DNA from: Rhodobacteraceae bacterium KLH11
GTDB lineage: Bacteria > Pseudomonadota > Alphaproteobacteria > Rhodobacterales > Rhodobacteraceae
Assembly: GCA_000158135.1 (NCBI GenBank)
Contig: DS999531.1
Location: 332,519-396,518, forward strand
Reading direction: 5' to 3'
Length of the DNA: 64,000 nucleotides
Each line of letters starts with the position of its first letter. Position 1 is the first letter of the stretch. Below are positions 47,891 to 56,381 of this stretch, one piece after another. The position numbers and the translations under genes were made by a program. Below the pieces are notes generated by a model that saw only the letters and a program-made list of their open reading frames with translations, was not told the DNA's origin and searched no databases.

Positions 47891-47983
47891 TTATCGTTTT
47901 GCCCAAGATAGGTAGCGGTCGCAGCACATGCCAGAGCTTTCGCGCCTCTTGCCCACCCGCCCAAGGCGCGATACCAGCGCCCC

Positions 47984-48751
47984 ATGCCCAGATACGCGCT
48001 GAAAGTCGAATACCACGGGGAACCGTTTGCCGGATGGCAGCGGCAGAAAGAGCAGCCTTCGGTTCAGGGCGCGATCGAGGCTGCGTTGTCGCGGATCGAA
48101 CCCGGCGATCACACCATCGCCGCAGCTGGTCGCACGGACGCGGGCGTTCACGCGCTGGGGCAAGTGGCCCATTGCGATCTGACCAAGGACTGGGACCCGT
48201 TCCGCCTGTCCGAAGCGCTGAACTATCACCTCAAGCCGCAGCCTGTGGCCATCGTGAAAGCCGCGCGGGTCAATGATGACTGGCACGCGCGCTTTTCGGC
48301 GCTGGAGCGGCAATACCTGTTCCGCATCCTGATGCGGCGCGCGCCTGCAACCCATGACAAGGGACAGGTCTGGCAGATCAATCATACGCTGGATGTCGCG
48401 GCGATGCAGGCCGGGGCTGATATGCTGATCGGACAGCATGATTTTACCACCTTTCGGTCCTCGATCTGTCAGGCGGCAAGCCCGGTCAAAACGCTGGACG
48501 CGTTGCGGGTGGAGCAGGTTCAGGGATTTTCCGGTGCCGAGATTCATTTCCACGTCCGCGCCCGGTCATTCCTGCACAATCAGGTGCGCAGTTTTGTGGG
48601 AACATTGGAACGTGTGGGCGCCGGGGCGTGGACACCTGAAGATGTCCGTGATGCGCTGGAGGCAGCGGATCGTGCGGCTTGCGGCCCGGTTTGCCCGCCG
48701 CAGGGGCTCTATCTGGCGCGGGTGGGATACCCTGAGCCGGTGTTCGGCTGA
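47984..48751 (+). CDS. truA: tRNA pseudouridine synthase TruA
   Basis: 255 residues. The catalytic Asp lies in [15 protein letters not shown] (about residues 47-61), and [14 protein letters not shown] follows near 195. TruA modifies positions 38-40 of tRNA anticodon stems. It starts with ATG at 47984, ends one base from the convergent NicO gene. Confidence 0.97.
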   Translation: MPRYALKVEYHGEPFAGWQRQKEQPSVQGAIEAALSRIEPGDHTIAAAGRTDAGVHALGQVAHCDLTKDWDPFRLSEALNYHLKPQPVAIVKAARVNDDWHARFSALERQYLFRILMRRAPATHDKGQVWQINHTLDVAAMQAGADMLIGQHDFTTFRSSICQAASPVKTLDALRVEQVQGFSGAEIHFHVRARSFLHNQVRSFVGTLERVGAGAWTPEDVRDALEAADRAACGPVCPPQGLYLARVGYPEPVFG

Positions 48752-48752
48752 G

Positions 48753-49682
48753 TCATAAAGCCCGCAGCAGCAAACCGCTTGCGATGACGGCGATGATCAG
48801 CCCTGCCACCAGTTCGATGGTCGGGGCCAGCACCGACGCAAAGCGCGTGGCCGAGGCCGAGGCCAATAGCCCGCCGCGCAACCCAAAAGACGTCCAGCCG
48901 ACCAGAGTCGTCACCGTTGCGGTGCCCAGCGCCATGGCGAAAGCCCCGGCGATGCCGACCATTGCGATGCCCATCTGCCAAGTCAGGATCAGCACGAACA
49001 AAGCCCCGGTACAGGGGCGGGCAGCGATACCTGCGATCAAAACCAGCGCCTCGCGCAGGCTGCCGACCTGTGCGACCTCTTCGGCGCTGGGGCCGTGGCG
49101 GTGGCCGCAATCCGAACAGAGCCCATGGTCGTGATGATGATCATGCGCGTGGTGCTGGTGGTCATGCGCATGCGACGACTGGCTCTTGTGACGCCGGGCA
49201 AAGCCACGGAGAGCGCGAAAAATCAGCCACACCCCGATGGCCGCAATCGCGCCATAACTGATCGGAGCCATGACTTGTTCGGTGGTACCAACCAGCGACT
49301 CGCGTGACATCTGGAACACCAGCACCCCGGCATACACCAGCACGACCGCTGTGACGGCCTGACCAAGACTGGACAGGACACTGATGGCAGACAGCCGCCA
49401 GAACGCAACGCGACGGCCCAACCCGTAACCGCCGATCAGAACCTTGCCATGGCCCGGGCCGATGGCGTGGAAAAACCCGTAGGCAAAACAAACGGTCAGC
49501 AGGGTTGCAACTGCCTCGGGCTGTTCGGCGCGGGCGGCGCGCAGGGCGCGGGCGATCTGGTTCTGAAACTCCCGCTGCTCTCCGGCCGCCCATGCGGCCA
49601 GATGATCAAACCCGCCGCTGCCCCAGAACCACAGCAACGCACCGCAGGCAATGGCAACGGGAACAATCAGGTAGCGGGACAT
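48753..49682 (-). CDS. Nickel/cobalt exporter-type transporter (NicO/RcnA-like)
   Basis: 309 residues with about six to seven membrane helices. Characteristic are GPGHGKVLIGGYGLGRR at about 85-101 and a cytoplasmic/extra-membranous His-rich loop (about 175-200, SHAHDHQHHAHDHHHDHG, then CGHRHG). Such a loop is typical of metal-binding transporters of the NicO/RcnA family. It might import or export Ni/Co; direction cannot be told. The start overlaps the DUF1007 gene by 16 bases. Confidence 0.88.
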   Translation of the reverse strand: MSRYLIVPVAIACGALLWFWGSGGFDHLAAWAAGEQREFQNQIARALRAARAEQPEAVATLLTVCFAYGFFHAIGPGHGKVLIGGYGLGRRVAFWRLSAISVLSSLGQAVTAVVLVYAGVLVFQMSRESLVGTTEQVMAPISYGAIAAIGVWLIFRALRGFARRHKSQSSHAHDHQHHAHDHHHDHGLCSDCGHRHGPSAEEVAQVGSLREALVLIAGIAARPCTGALFVLILTWQMGIAMVGIAGAFAMALGTATVTTLVGWTSFGLRGGLLASASATRFASVLAPTIELVAGLIIAVIASGLLLRAL

Positions 49683-50314
49683 GAAAGCTTGATCTCGGTG
49701 GCAAATTTCTCACCGACCAGAGGGATATCGTTCTCTTCAAGGTCAAAATCTGCGTCCAGCGACAGCAGAAAGGCCTGCATCTGCGCCAGTTCCGCATCGA
49801 TATCGGGGTCGTCTCGCGCAATCTCGCACGCTGAAGGGCCCGAGATCGTTACGGGGCGGTTCAGCTCATATGCAGTATAGAAACTTTCGTCGAAAGCTTT
49901 GATCGACAGCGCATCAGCCGGAACGGGATCGCCTTCGATCGCGCGCAGATGGGTGGTGACGATGCGCGCATCCTCGGTGGTGGCTTGCGGCTCAAGCGGG
50001 CCCGATAACGGGATATCGATCTCACCCATGCGGATGACCAGATCACCATTATAGCCTTCCACCCATTGCGCATCAAAGCCGCTCAGAAACTGTTCTTCAG
50101 CCTCTGTCAGCACTCCGTCAGCGTCCTGATCCAGCCGCATATCCTCCAGAACCAGCAGCGAGTAGAACTCATCATAAGCCCAGGTCACCCGCACATGGGT
50201 CAGGTTCCCTGCATCATCGACCAGAAACTCCAACCCCGTGTCGATAAAGACATGCGGATGAGCCAGAGCCGGTAGCGGCAGGCAGCAGAGAAGGGAAAGG
50301 ATGAACCATCGCAT
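49667..50314 (-). CDS. DUF1007 periplasmic protein
   Basis: 215 residues from the ATG at 50314 (MRWFILSLLCCLPLPALAHPHVF); the frame extends upstream to 50530, but the signal peptide sets the start. The mature part begins HPHVFIDTGLEF, a histidine-bearing N-terminus frequent in DUF1007. It has a Asp-rich loop (DQDADGVLTEAEE) that looks like an EF-hand type calcium site. DUF1007 genes commonly sit beside NicO transporters and may feed metal to them; this is inference. Confidence 0.85.
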   Translation of the reverse strand: MRWFILSLLCCLPLPALAHPHVFIDTGLEFLVDDAGNLTHVRVTWAYDEFYSLLVLEDMRLDQDADGVLTEAEEQFLSGFDAQWVEGYNGDLVIRMGEIDIPLSGPLEPQATTEDARIVTTHLRAIEGDPVPADALSIKAFDESFYTAYELNRPVTISGPSACEIARDDPDIDAELAQMQAFLLSLDADFDLEENDIPLVGEKFATEIKLSCPAT

Positions 50315-50384
50315 GGCGCGAAGATAGGATGCATAACAGGTATGGGCAATCCGGTTACACGCGATAGTGCAGAAACCTGCCGCT

Positions 50385-51185
50385 TTAGCCCGGCGGAAAC
50401 AGAACCAGCGTCTGCAATGCCGTCCCCACCGGCCCCTGCGTATCAAAGAGCACCGATTGCGACATACCGACCCCCGAAGGCTGCCAGTGCGAAACAGACT
50501 CGGCAGCCAGCCAGTCCGACACCGGTTCACGATGGATTTGTACCGTCAGGTCGGTATTCATGAACCCCATTTCCGAGGTCGGCGCGTTCCACGATATGCC
50601 GTTGCCACAATCGGCAAGCGGGCACAGCGCCTGAATCGGCGAGGGGCCCTCACCCTCCAGCAAAGGGGGTGTACGCATCCAGACGGTTTTCGGCCCCGCG
50701 CCCTGATTGCCACCGCGGGGATAGGCAATCCCGCAATGGTGGGCGAAACCCTTCAGATCATGGCGCATCTCGCCAATGGGGAACGGGCCGTCCACCACAT
50801 CCTGCAAGTCAGGTGGCGGAATGTCGACATTGGGCACAGCCCCAAGCGACCTGCGCACCATATGCATCGTTGTTGCGGTGGCGCAAAGCGTGTCGTCCAG
50901 ATCATGCACCGTGACCCGCGTGGTCGCGAGCGTTCTGGTGTGCCGCGTGGTTTCTGCCGCCACGCGCAACCCGGCCAGAGGCAGCGGGCGCAGCAGATCA
51001 ACCGTCAGCCGTGTCAGCATCTTTTCCGAACCAACCTCGGTTTCAGCCGCCCGGGCGATCAACCCGCTGACAGGCCCCGCATGGCAGTGATCAGCCGACC
51101 ATGGCCCCCGCGCCGGATCGTTGCCCACAAACACGCCCTGCGCATTCTGGTGAAAATACGCCTGCTCAGTCATATCCGATGTCAT
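50385..51185 (-). CDS. Acyl-CoA thioesterase-like protein (TesB-like, double hotdog)
   Basis: 266 residues. It shows two hotdog-like halves: residues about 25-115 (LTRLTVDLLRPLPLAGLRV) and 180-265. The composition fits the TesB/4HBT_3 families. It is 15 bases downstream of an acyl-CoA dehydrogenase gene on the same strand, so it likely works in fatty-acyl or related CoA-ester breakdown. Substrate unknown. Start at 51185 or the Met four codons later. Confidence 0.8.
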   Translation of the reverse strand: MTSDMTEQAYFHQNAQGVFVGNDPARGPWSADHCHAGPVSGLIARAAETEVGSEKMLTRLTVDLLRPLPLAGLRVAAETTRHTRTLATTRVTVHDLDDTLCATATTMHMVRRSLGAVPNVDIPPPDLQDVVDGPFPIGEMRHDLKGFAHHCGIAYPRGGNQGAGPKTVWMRTPPLLEGEGPSPIQALCPLADCGNGISWNAPTSEMGFMNTDLTVQIHREPVSDWLAAESVSHWQPSGVGMSQSVLFDTQGPVGTALQTLVLFPPG

Positions 51186-51200
51186 CCCGGTTTCGTCGCC

Positions 51201-52436
51201 TCAAACTTTTTCCTGTGTGTGTTTCTTCAACTCCGCGCGGGCCACCTGTCGCCGATGCACCGCATCCGGCCCATCCGCCAGACGCAGGGTGCGCACATGG
51301 GTCCAGGCATTGGCCAGAGGGGTATCCTGACTGATCCCCTGCGCACCAAACATTTGCACCGCCTCATCAATCACCTTCAAGGCAACTTTGGGGGCCACAA
51401 CCTTGATCTGGCTGATCCACGGGGCCGCTGCCCGCGCATCGCCCTGATCCATGTACCACGCCGCCTTGAGGCACAGCAGACGGGCCATTTCAATCTCCAT
51501 CCGGCATTCGGCGATGATGTCGTAATTGGCGCCCAGCTGCGCAAGTTTTTTACCAAACGCTTCACGCTGCAGGGATCGCTTACACATCTGTTCCAGTGCA
51601 ATCTCGGCCTGACCGATCGCGCGCATGCAATGGTGAATGCGACCCGGCCCCAATCGGCCTTGGGCAATCTCGAACCCGCGCCCCTCACCCAGCAGCATGC
51701 TTTCAGCCGGGACCCGAACATTCGTGAACCGGATATGCATATGCCCGTGGGGCGCATCGTCGTGGCCGTAAACCTCCATCGGACGCAGCACCTCGATCCC
51801 GGGCGTATCCGCCGGTACCACGATCATCGATTGGCGCTGGTGCTTCGGCAGGTCACCCCCGCCGGTTTTAACCATGACGATATAAACCTTGCAGCGCGGA
51901 TCACCCGCCCCGGACGACCACCATTTTTCACCGTTCAGAACATAGTCATCCCCATCCCGCACGCAGGACATCGAGATATTGGTGGCATCTGATGAAGCCA
52001 CATCCGGTTCGGTCATCAAATAGGCCGAGCGAATCTGCCCATCAAGCAGCGGCTTCAGCCAACGCTTTTTCATCGCGCCGGTGCCGTAGCGTTCAAACAC
52101 CTCCATATTTCCGGTATCGGGGGCTGAGCAGTTGAATACTTCGGCCCCCAACGGGGTCTTTCCCATTTCCTCGGCAAAATAGGCATATTCCACTGTGCTT
52201 AACCCAAAGCCTTTATCGCTGTCGGTCAGCCAGAAATTCCACAGCCCTGCCGCCTTGGCCCGATCCTTGAGACCTCCGAGGATTTCGGCCTGACGTTCGG
52301 TATACTGCCAGCGGTCGCCTTTGTTGATTTCGGCCTGATACTCGGCTTCAAGGGGCATGACCTCATCGCGGATCATCTCTGTCACGCGCTGCAGCAGGGC
52401 GCGGTTTTCCTCGCGCAATCCGAATGTCATGGTCAT
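51201..52436 (-). CDS. Acyl-CoA dehydrogenase family protein
   Basis: 411 residues from about 52436 (MTMTFGLREENRALLQ); 52430 is also possible. It has the N-terminal helical domain, a middle beta domain with DDYVLNGEKWWSSGA and a C-terminal helical domain containing GFEIAQGRLGPGRIHHCMRA and the FAD-binding FGAQGISQDTP. The terminal motif WTHVRTLRLADGPDAVHRRQVAR is characteristic of the ACAD10/11-like subgroup. It oxidises an acyl-CoA at the alpha-beta position. Divergent from ghrA. Confidence 0.93.
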   Translation of the reverse strand: MTMTFGLREENRALLQRVTEMIRDEVMPLEAEYQAEINKGDRWQYTERQAEILGGLKDRAKAAGLWNFWLTDSDKGFGLSTVEYAYFAEEMGKTPLGAEVFNCSAPDTGNMEVFERYGTGAMKKRWLKPLLDGQIRSAYLMTEPDVASSDATNISMSCVRDGDDYVLNGEKWWSSGAGDPRCKVYIVMVKTGGGDLPKHQRQSMIVVPADTPGIEVLRPMEVYGHDDAPHGHMHIRFTNVRVPAESMLLGEGRGFEIAQGRLGPGRIHHCMRAIGQAEIALEQMCKRSLQREAFGKKLAQLGANYDIIAECRMEIEMARLLCLKAAWYMDQGDARAAAPWISQIKVVAPKVALKVIDEAVQMFGAQGISQDTPLANAWTHVRTLRLADGPDAVHRRQVARAELKKHTQEKV

Positions 52437-52562
52437 GCTAAATCCTCTCTGCGGTGCCACGACCGCCTTTACCTTGATCCAGAAGATGGCTTAGCTGCCC
52501 CGACACTGTCCAGTTGGGTGACGGTACGTCACTTGAACAAAATACAGATAGGAACCCCACGC

Positions 52563-53498
52563 ATGGCATTATTGGTTGATACCGGCACCAATGGTTCGCT
52601 TCGCAATACCGAGATTGCCGCCACACTCAGACAGCATCTCCCCACAGCAGATATCCGAACCCCCGAAACCATCGGTGCCAGTGATGAGATCACGATGATT
52701 GCGGTCGGAGCATTGCGGGAAGACTACCCGCAGCGCCTGCCGAATCTGAAGCTGGTGCAGAAACTCGGGGCCGGTGTCGAAGCCCTCATCGCGCATCCCA
52801 CCCTGCCCGATCACATCCGGATCGCACGGCTCAAGCCAGACGCCTCGGCGCAGAGCATTGCCGAGTGGTTTCTGGCATACATCCTGCGCGCACAACGGCA
52901 GATGCGTTTTTATGAGAACGCACAAAGCCGTGCGGAATGGAGCCCCCAGCCACCGGCCTTTGCGCCGGATACAAGTGTGGGGGTACTCGGGCTGGGCCAT
53001 ATCGGTGGGCGCACGGCGAAGATGCTGCGGGCGGTCGGCTTTCGGGTGATCGGCTGGAGCCGGTCGCCGAAACAAATCAACGGCGTCACCTGCCTTCATG
53101 GCGCGGCGGCATTGCCTGACCTGCTGGGCCAATGCGACCATGTTTGCGCGATTTTGCCCTCTACCCCGTCCACCCGCGCCCTGTTCGATGCCGATCTGCT
53201 GGCTGCGATGAAACCGGGCAGCCAGTTGCTGAATGCCGGTCGGGGGGATCTGATTGATGAAACCGCCCTGATTGCCGCGCTGGATCAGGGCAAGCCCGCA
53301 CATGCTGTGCTGGATGTCACCCGACAAGAGCCGCTGCCGTCTGACAGCCCGCTCTGGCACCATCCGGGCGTGACGATCACGCCACATGTTTCAGGATGGC
53401 ATCTTGGCAATGCCCTGTCGGATGTGGCCGAAAACTTTCGCAGGCTGGAGGCCGGTGCACCCCTGCTGCATGAGATCAACCGAGAGCTGGGGTATTGA
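52563..53498 (+). CDS. ghrA: Glyoxylate/hydroxypyruvate reductase A-like 2-hydroxyacid dehydrogenase
   Basis: 311 residues from ATG 52563 (MALLVDTGTNGSL). A D-2-hydroxyacid dehydrogenase with NAD(P)-binding VLGLGHIGGRTAKML (about 142-156), RGDLIDETALIAALD (catalytic Arg region) and TPHVSGW carrying the catalytic His (about 283-289). In GhrA-type enzymes glyoxylate is reduced to glycolate. Its placement near the purine-catabolism genes is noteworthy because their end product is glyoxylate. Divergent from the acyl-CoA dehydrogenase. Confidence 0.88.
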   Translation: MALLVDTGTNGSLRNTEIAATLRQHLPTADIRTPETIGASDEITMIAVGALREDYPQRLPNLKLVQKLGAGVEALIAHPTLPDHIRIARLKPDASAQSIAEWFLAYILRAQRQMRFYENAQSRAEWSPQPPAFAPDTSVGVLGLGHIGGRTAKMLRAVGFRVIGWSRSPKQINGVTCLHGAAALPDLLGQCDHVCAILPSTPSTRALFDADLLAAMKPGSQLLNAGRGDLIDETALIAALDQGKPAHAVLDVTRQEPLPSDSPLWHHPGVTITPHVSGWHLGNALSDVAENFRRLEAGAPLLHEINRELGY

Positions 53499-53501
53499 GC
53501 C

Positions 53502-53858
53502 TCAGGGTGCCAAAATCCAGTTGCCATCGGCAGTTTTGCAGCGCCGGGTTCTGATCTCGCGCGCGGCTTCCGCCCCTTCCGGCTGTACAAAATGCTGCAG
53601 GATAACGCAGTTGTCCTGAACGGACTGCACCCGGATTGTGCCTTTTGATCCGGTCTCCTGATTGAGCCATGCTCTTTCTTGCCCAACGGCGGGCGTGCCC
53701 GAGGACAACAAAGCCGTCGACGTGGCACTCACCACTTCGAAATCCGCAGGGGTCAACCCCATCTCGGCGATGATTCGGGAAAGCGGTTTGGCCTGCGCGG
53801 CCCCGCCAGCACCAAGGGAAACTGCGGCAATCAGTGTCGAAAGAACAAGAGCTTTCAT
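53502..53858 (-). CDS. Small exported protein, unknown
   Basis: 118 residues from ATG 53858. The N-terminus is a Sec signal (MKALVLSTLIAAVSLGAGGAAQA). The mature part is about 95 residues with two cysteines (DNCVILQHF and TRRCKTADG), which could form a disulfide in the periplasm. No family recognised. It converges on ghrA with a 3-base gap. Confidence 0.75.
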   Translation of the reverse strand: MKALVLSTLIAAVSLGAGGAAQAKPLSRIIAEMGLTPADFEVVSATSTALLSSGTPAVGQERAWLNQETGSKGTIRVQSVQDNCVILQHFVQPEGAEAAREIRTRRCKTADGNWILAP

Positions 53859-54032
53859 TGCGGCCTCGCCGATCAAAATTACGTTCGCTTCAAAGGATAT
53901 ACATCTGCACCCCTATGGCCAAGCCCCTCTTGGTCACCTTCAAATTATCCCGAACAAACCTATCGCAAGGCGAGCGCTATGTCCGCCCACCTATTCGCAT
54001 CATATTGATGCCGGACGAACCAGAGGCATTTG

Positions 54033-54857
54033 ATGACACATCCAAAATACTACGCGCCCACTGGCGGGCACCCGGGTCAGGAACAGCTGTTGACCGACCG
54101 CGCCATGTTCACCGACGCCTATGCGGTGATCCCGAAAGGCACGATGCGCGACATCGTCACCAGTTTTCTGCCCTTCTGGGAAGGGACCCGGCTGTGGGTT
54201 CTGTCCCGGCCTCTGAGCGGATTTGCCGAGACGTTCTCGCAATACATCATGGAGGTGCAGCCCGGTGGTGGCAGTGACACCCCCGAAACCGATCCGCAGG
54301 CACAGGGGGTGATCTTTGTGGTGGAAGGCACGGTCACTCTGACCCTGAACCAGACACCACATGTTCTGGAAACCGGTGGTTATGCCTATATTCCGCCCGG
54401 CAGTGACTGGACATTGCACAACCGGGCTGATGCGGTCGCGCGCTTCCACTGGGTTCGCAAGGCCTATCAGGCTGTTCCCGGCCTGTCTGCCCCTGACCCG
54501 ATCATTACCAATGAACGCGATGTTACCCCCACCGAGATGCCGGGCACACAGGGTCGCTGGTCGACCACCCGCTTCACCGACCCGCAGGACCTGCGCCATG
54601 ACATGCATGTCAACATCGTCAATTTCGAACCCGGCGGCGTTATCCCCTTTGCCGAAACCCATGTGATGGAACACGGGCTTTATGTGCTTGAGGGCAAGGC
54701 CGTCTATCGGCTCAACCAGGATTGGGTTGAGGTCGAGGCCGGCGATTACATGTGGCTGCGCGCGTTTTGCCCGCAGGCCTGCTATGCGGGCGGGCCGGGG
54801 CGGTTCCGCTATCTGCTTTACAAAGATGTGAACCGGCATATGCCTCTGTCGTTGTGA
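54033..54857 (+). CDS. (S)-ureidoglycine aminohydrolase
   Basis: 274 residues from ATG 54033, with CAGAGG nearby upstream. Two cupin halves: the first (about 60-115) and second (about 185-240, FEPGGVIPFAETHVMEHGLYVLEGKA and VEVEAGDYMWLRAFCPQACYAGG). This matches UGlyAH (YlbA/AllE-like), a manganese enzyme that converts (S)-ureidoglycine to (S)-ureidoglycolate and ammonia. In the locus it would receive allantoate-derived ureidoglycine, but no gene for the preceding allantoate amidohydrolase is present in the window. Confidence 0.9.
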   Translation: MTHPKYYAPTGGHPGQEQLLTDRAMFTDAYAVIPKGTMRDIVTSFLPFWEGTRLWVLSRPLSGFAETFSQYIMEVQPGGGSDTPETDPQAQGVIFVVEGTVTLTLNQTPHVLETGGYAYIPPGSDWTLHNRADAVARFHWVRKAYQAVPGLSAPDPIITNERDVTPTEMPGTQGRWSTTRFTDPQDLRHDMHVNIVNFEPGGVIPFAETHVMEHGLYVLEGKAVYRLNQDWVEVEAGDYMWLRAFCPQACYAGGPGRFRYLLYKDVNRHMPLSL

Positions 54858-54968
54858 TCGCATGCACCGGTGATTGCGGCAGCATCGCGGCATTTTCCCC
54901 TTGAGGGCTTCCCAGAATCGCTGGAATCTGATGAAATCACATGAGTTTTCAGCACTGGAGATTGTTCG

Positions 54969-55292
54969 ATGTTACTGCGCGGAACGATAATGGCACTGGT
55001 TGCCGCCCTTGGCCTTTCGGCATTCAACGCCGCACCTGTTGCCGCCAAGGAGGAAACCAAATCCGTTTTCGTCCTGAGCCGCACCTGGGCGGTCACGCAG
55101 GTCTCGGACGAACCGGTGGTTTATCGGGCCACGCGGGACAACAACAACCTCAATCCCTTTGGCCCGCCGCCCCGCCTACGCACTGTTCAGGCCATTGCCG
55201 CGATCCAGAAGGCAACCGGCTGCAAAGTGATCGTGCCCAGCATGTATCAAAACATCTCGGGTCAGTTCTTCTCGCAGGTCAGCTGCGGCTGA
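54969..55292 (+). CDS. Small exported protein, unknown
   Basis: 107 residues with a Sec signal peptide (MLLRGTIMALVAALGLSAFNAAPVAA) and a short mature region containing two cysteines (TGCKVIV, QVSCG). No family recognised. It starts 111 bases after the ureidoglycine aminohydrolase and 54 bases before the GAPDH-like gene, on the same strand. Expression with one of them is possible. Confidence 0.7.
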   Translation: MLLRGTIMALVAALGLSAFNAAPVAAKEETKSVFVLSRTWAVTQVSDEPVVYRATRDNNNLNPFGPPPRLRTVQAIAAIQKATGCKVIVPSMYQNISGQFFSQVSCG

Positions 55293-55346
55293 AATTGGTA
55301 CAATACTTTCATTGAGATCGCCTGATCTGCCTGCCATAGCTTGCCC

Positions 55347-56336
55347 ATGAAACTTGCGATCAATGGATTCGGCCGCATCGGCCGCACGATACTGCGTCAG
55401 GTGCTGGGCCTGCCGCAGCATTCGGATATCGATCTGGTGCTGATCAATGATATCGCACCGCTGGAAACCTGTGCTTACCTGTTCCAGTACGACAGCACAT
55501 TCGGCCCCTATCAGGGCTCGGTCGTGGCCGAAGGTGAGGCGTTGAATGTCGATGGCCGAACCATTCCGATGTCTCACAGCCCCGACCTGGCGCAAGTGGA
55601 TTTGTCAGGCGTTGATGTCATGCTGGATTGCACCGGCATTGCGCGCACATCCGATGTGGCCACCCGGGGGTTAAGCGCCGGGGCGCGTAAAGTGCTGATT
55701 TCGGGCCCCTCACCCGCGAGTGAAGTAACGATAGTACTTGGCGCAAACGAAGACCATTTGGGGGACGCACAGATCGTATCAAACGCGTCCTGCACCACCA
55801 ACGGGCTGGCCCCGCTGGTCAGAGTGCTGGATCAGATCGCTGGGCTGGCCTCGGGCCACATGACCACCATTCACTGCTACACCAACAGCCAGCCCATGGT
55901 CGACGCCCCGCGGGGCGATCTGGCCCGGTCGCGCGCCGGGGCGCTTTCGATGGTCCCCACAACGTCAAGTGCGACACATCTGATCGATGTCGTCTTGCCG
56001 GGGCTTGCCGGGCGCATCTCGGGGGCTGCGGTCCGCGTACCCACCGCCAGTGTCTCAGCCGTCGATCTTGTCGCAACGCTTGCGCGCGGCATGAGCCCGG
56101 AACAGTTTGACCTTGCCCTGCGCGATGCGGTTTCCACCTCGGAAGTGCTGGGCTGGACCGATCAGCCCCTCGTATCCTCAGATCTGCGCACACGCCCGGA
56201 ATCCCTTATATTGGCAGGGCCCGAGACTCGTATGGTTGGCGATCATCAGGTCAGAGTCTTTGGCTGGTACGATAACGAATGGGGGTTTTCCGCCCGTATG
56301 CTTGATGTCGCCCGGCTGATGGCCCGGGCGGGATAG
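55347..56336 (+). CDS. Divergent type I glyceraldehyde-3-phosphate dehydrogenase paralogue
   Basis: 329 residues from ATG 55347 (TTG at 55341 also in frame). NAD-binding GFGRIGR is at residues 6-12, and the catalytic cysteine falls at residue 149 in SNASCTTNG, with HCYTN supplying the histidine. Differences from canonical GAPDH: CTTNG rather than CTTNC, TTSSATH in place of the phosphate-binding TGAAK, and PRGD in place of PHKD. It is therefore a paralogue that may act on a different aldehyde. A cryptic or altered substrate is inferred, not shown. Confidence 0.87.
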   Translation: MKLAINGFGRIGRTILRQVLGLPQHSDIDLVLINDIAPLETCAYLFQYDSTFGPYQGSVVAEGEALNVDGRTIPMSHSPDLAQVDLSGVDVMLDCTGIARTSDVATRGLSAGARKVLISGPSPASEVTIVLGANEDHLGDAQIVSNASCTTNGLAPLVRVLDQIAGLASGHMTTIHCYTNSQPMVDAPRGDLARSRAGALSMVPTTSSATHLIDVVLPGLAGRISGAAVRVPTASVSAVDLVATLARGMSPEQFDLALRDAVSTSEVLGWTDQPLVSSDLRTRPESLILAGPETRMVGDHQVRVFGWYDNEWGFSARMLDVARLMARAG

Positions 56337-56381
56337 AGCCCCCCACAGCGCGGTATCGCACTGCGGGACGGCTTATCGCTT

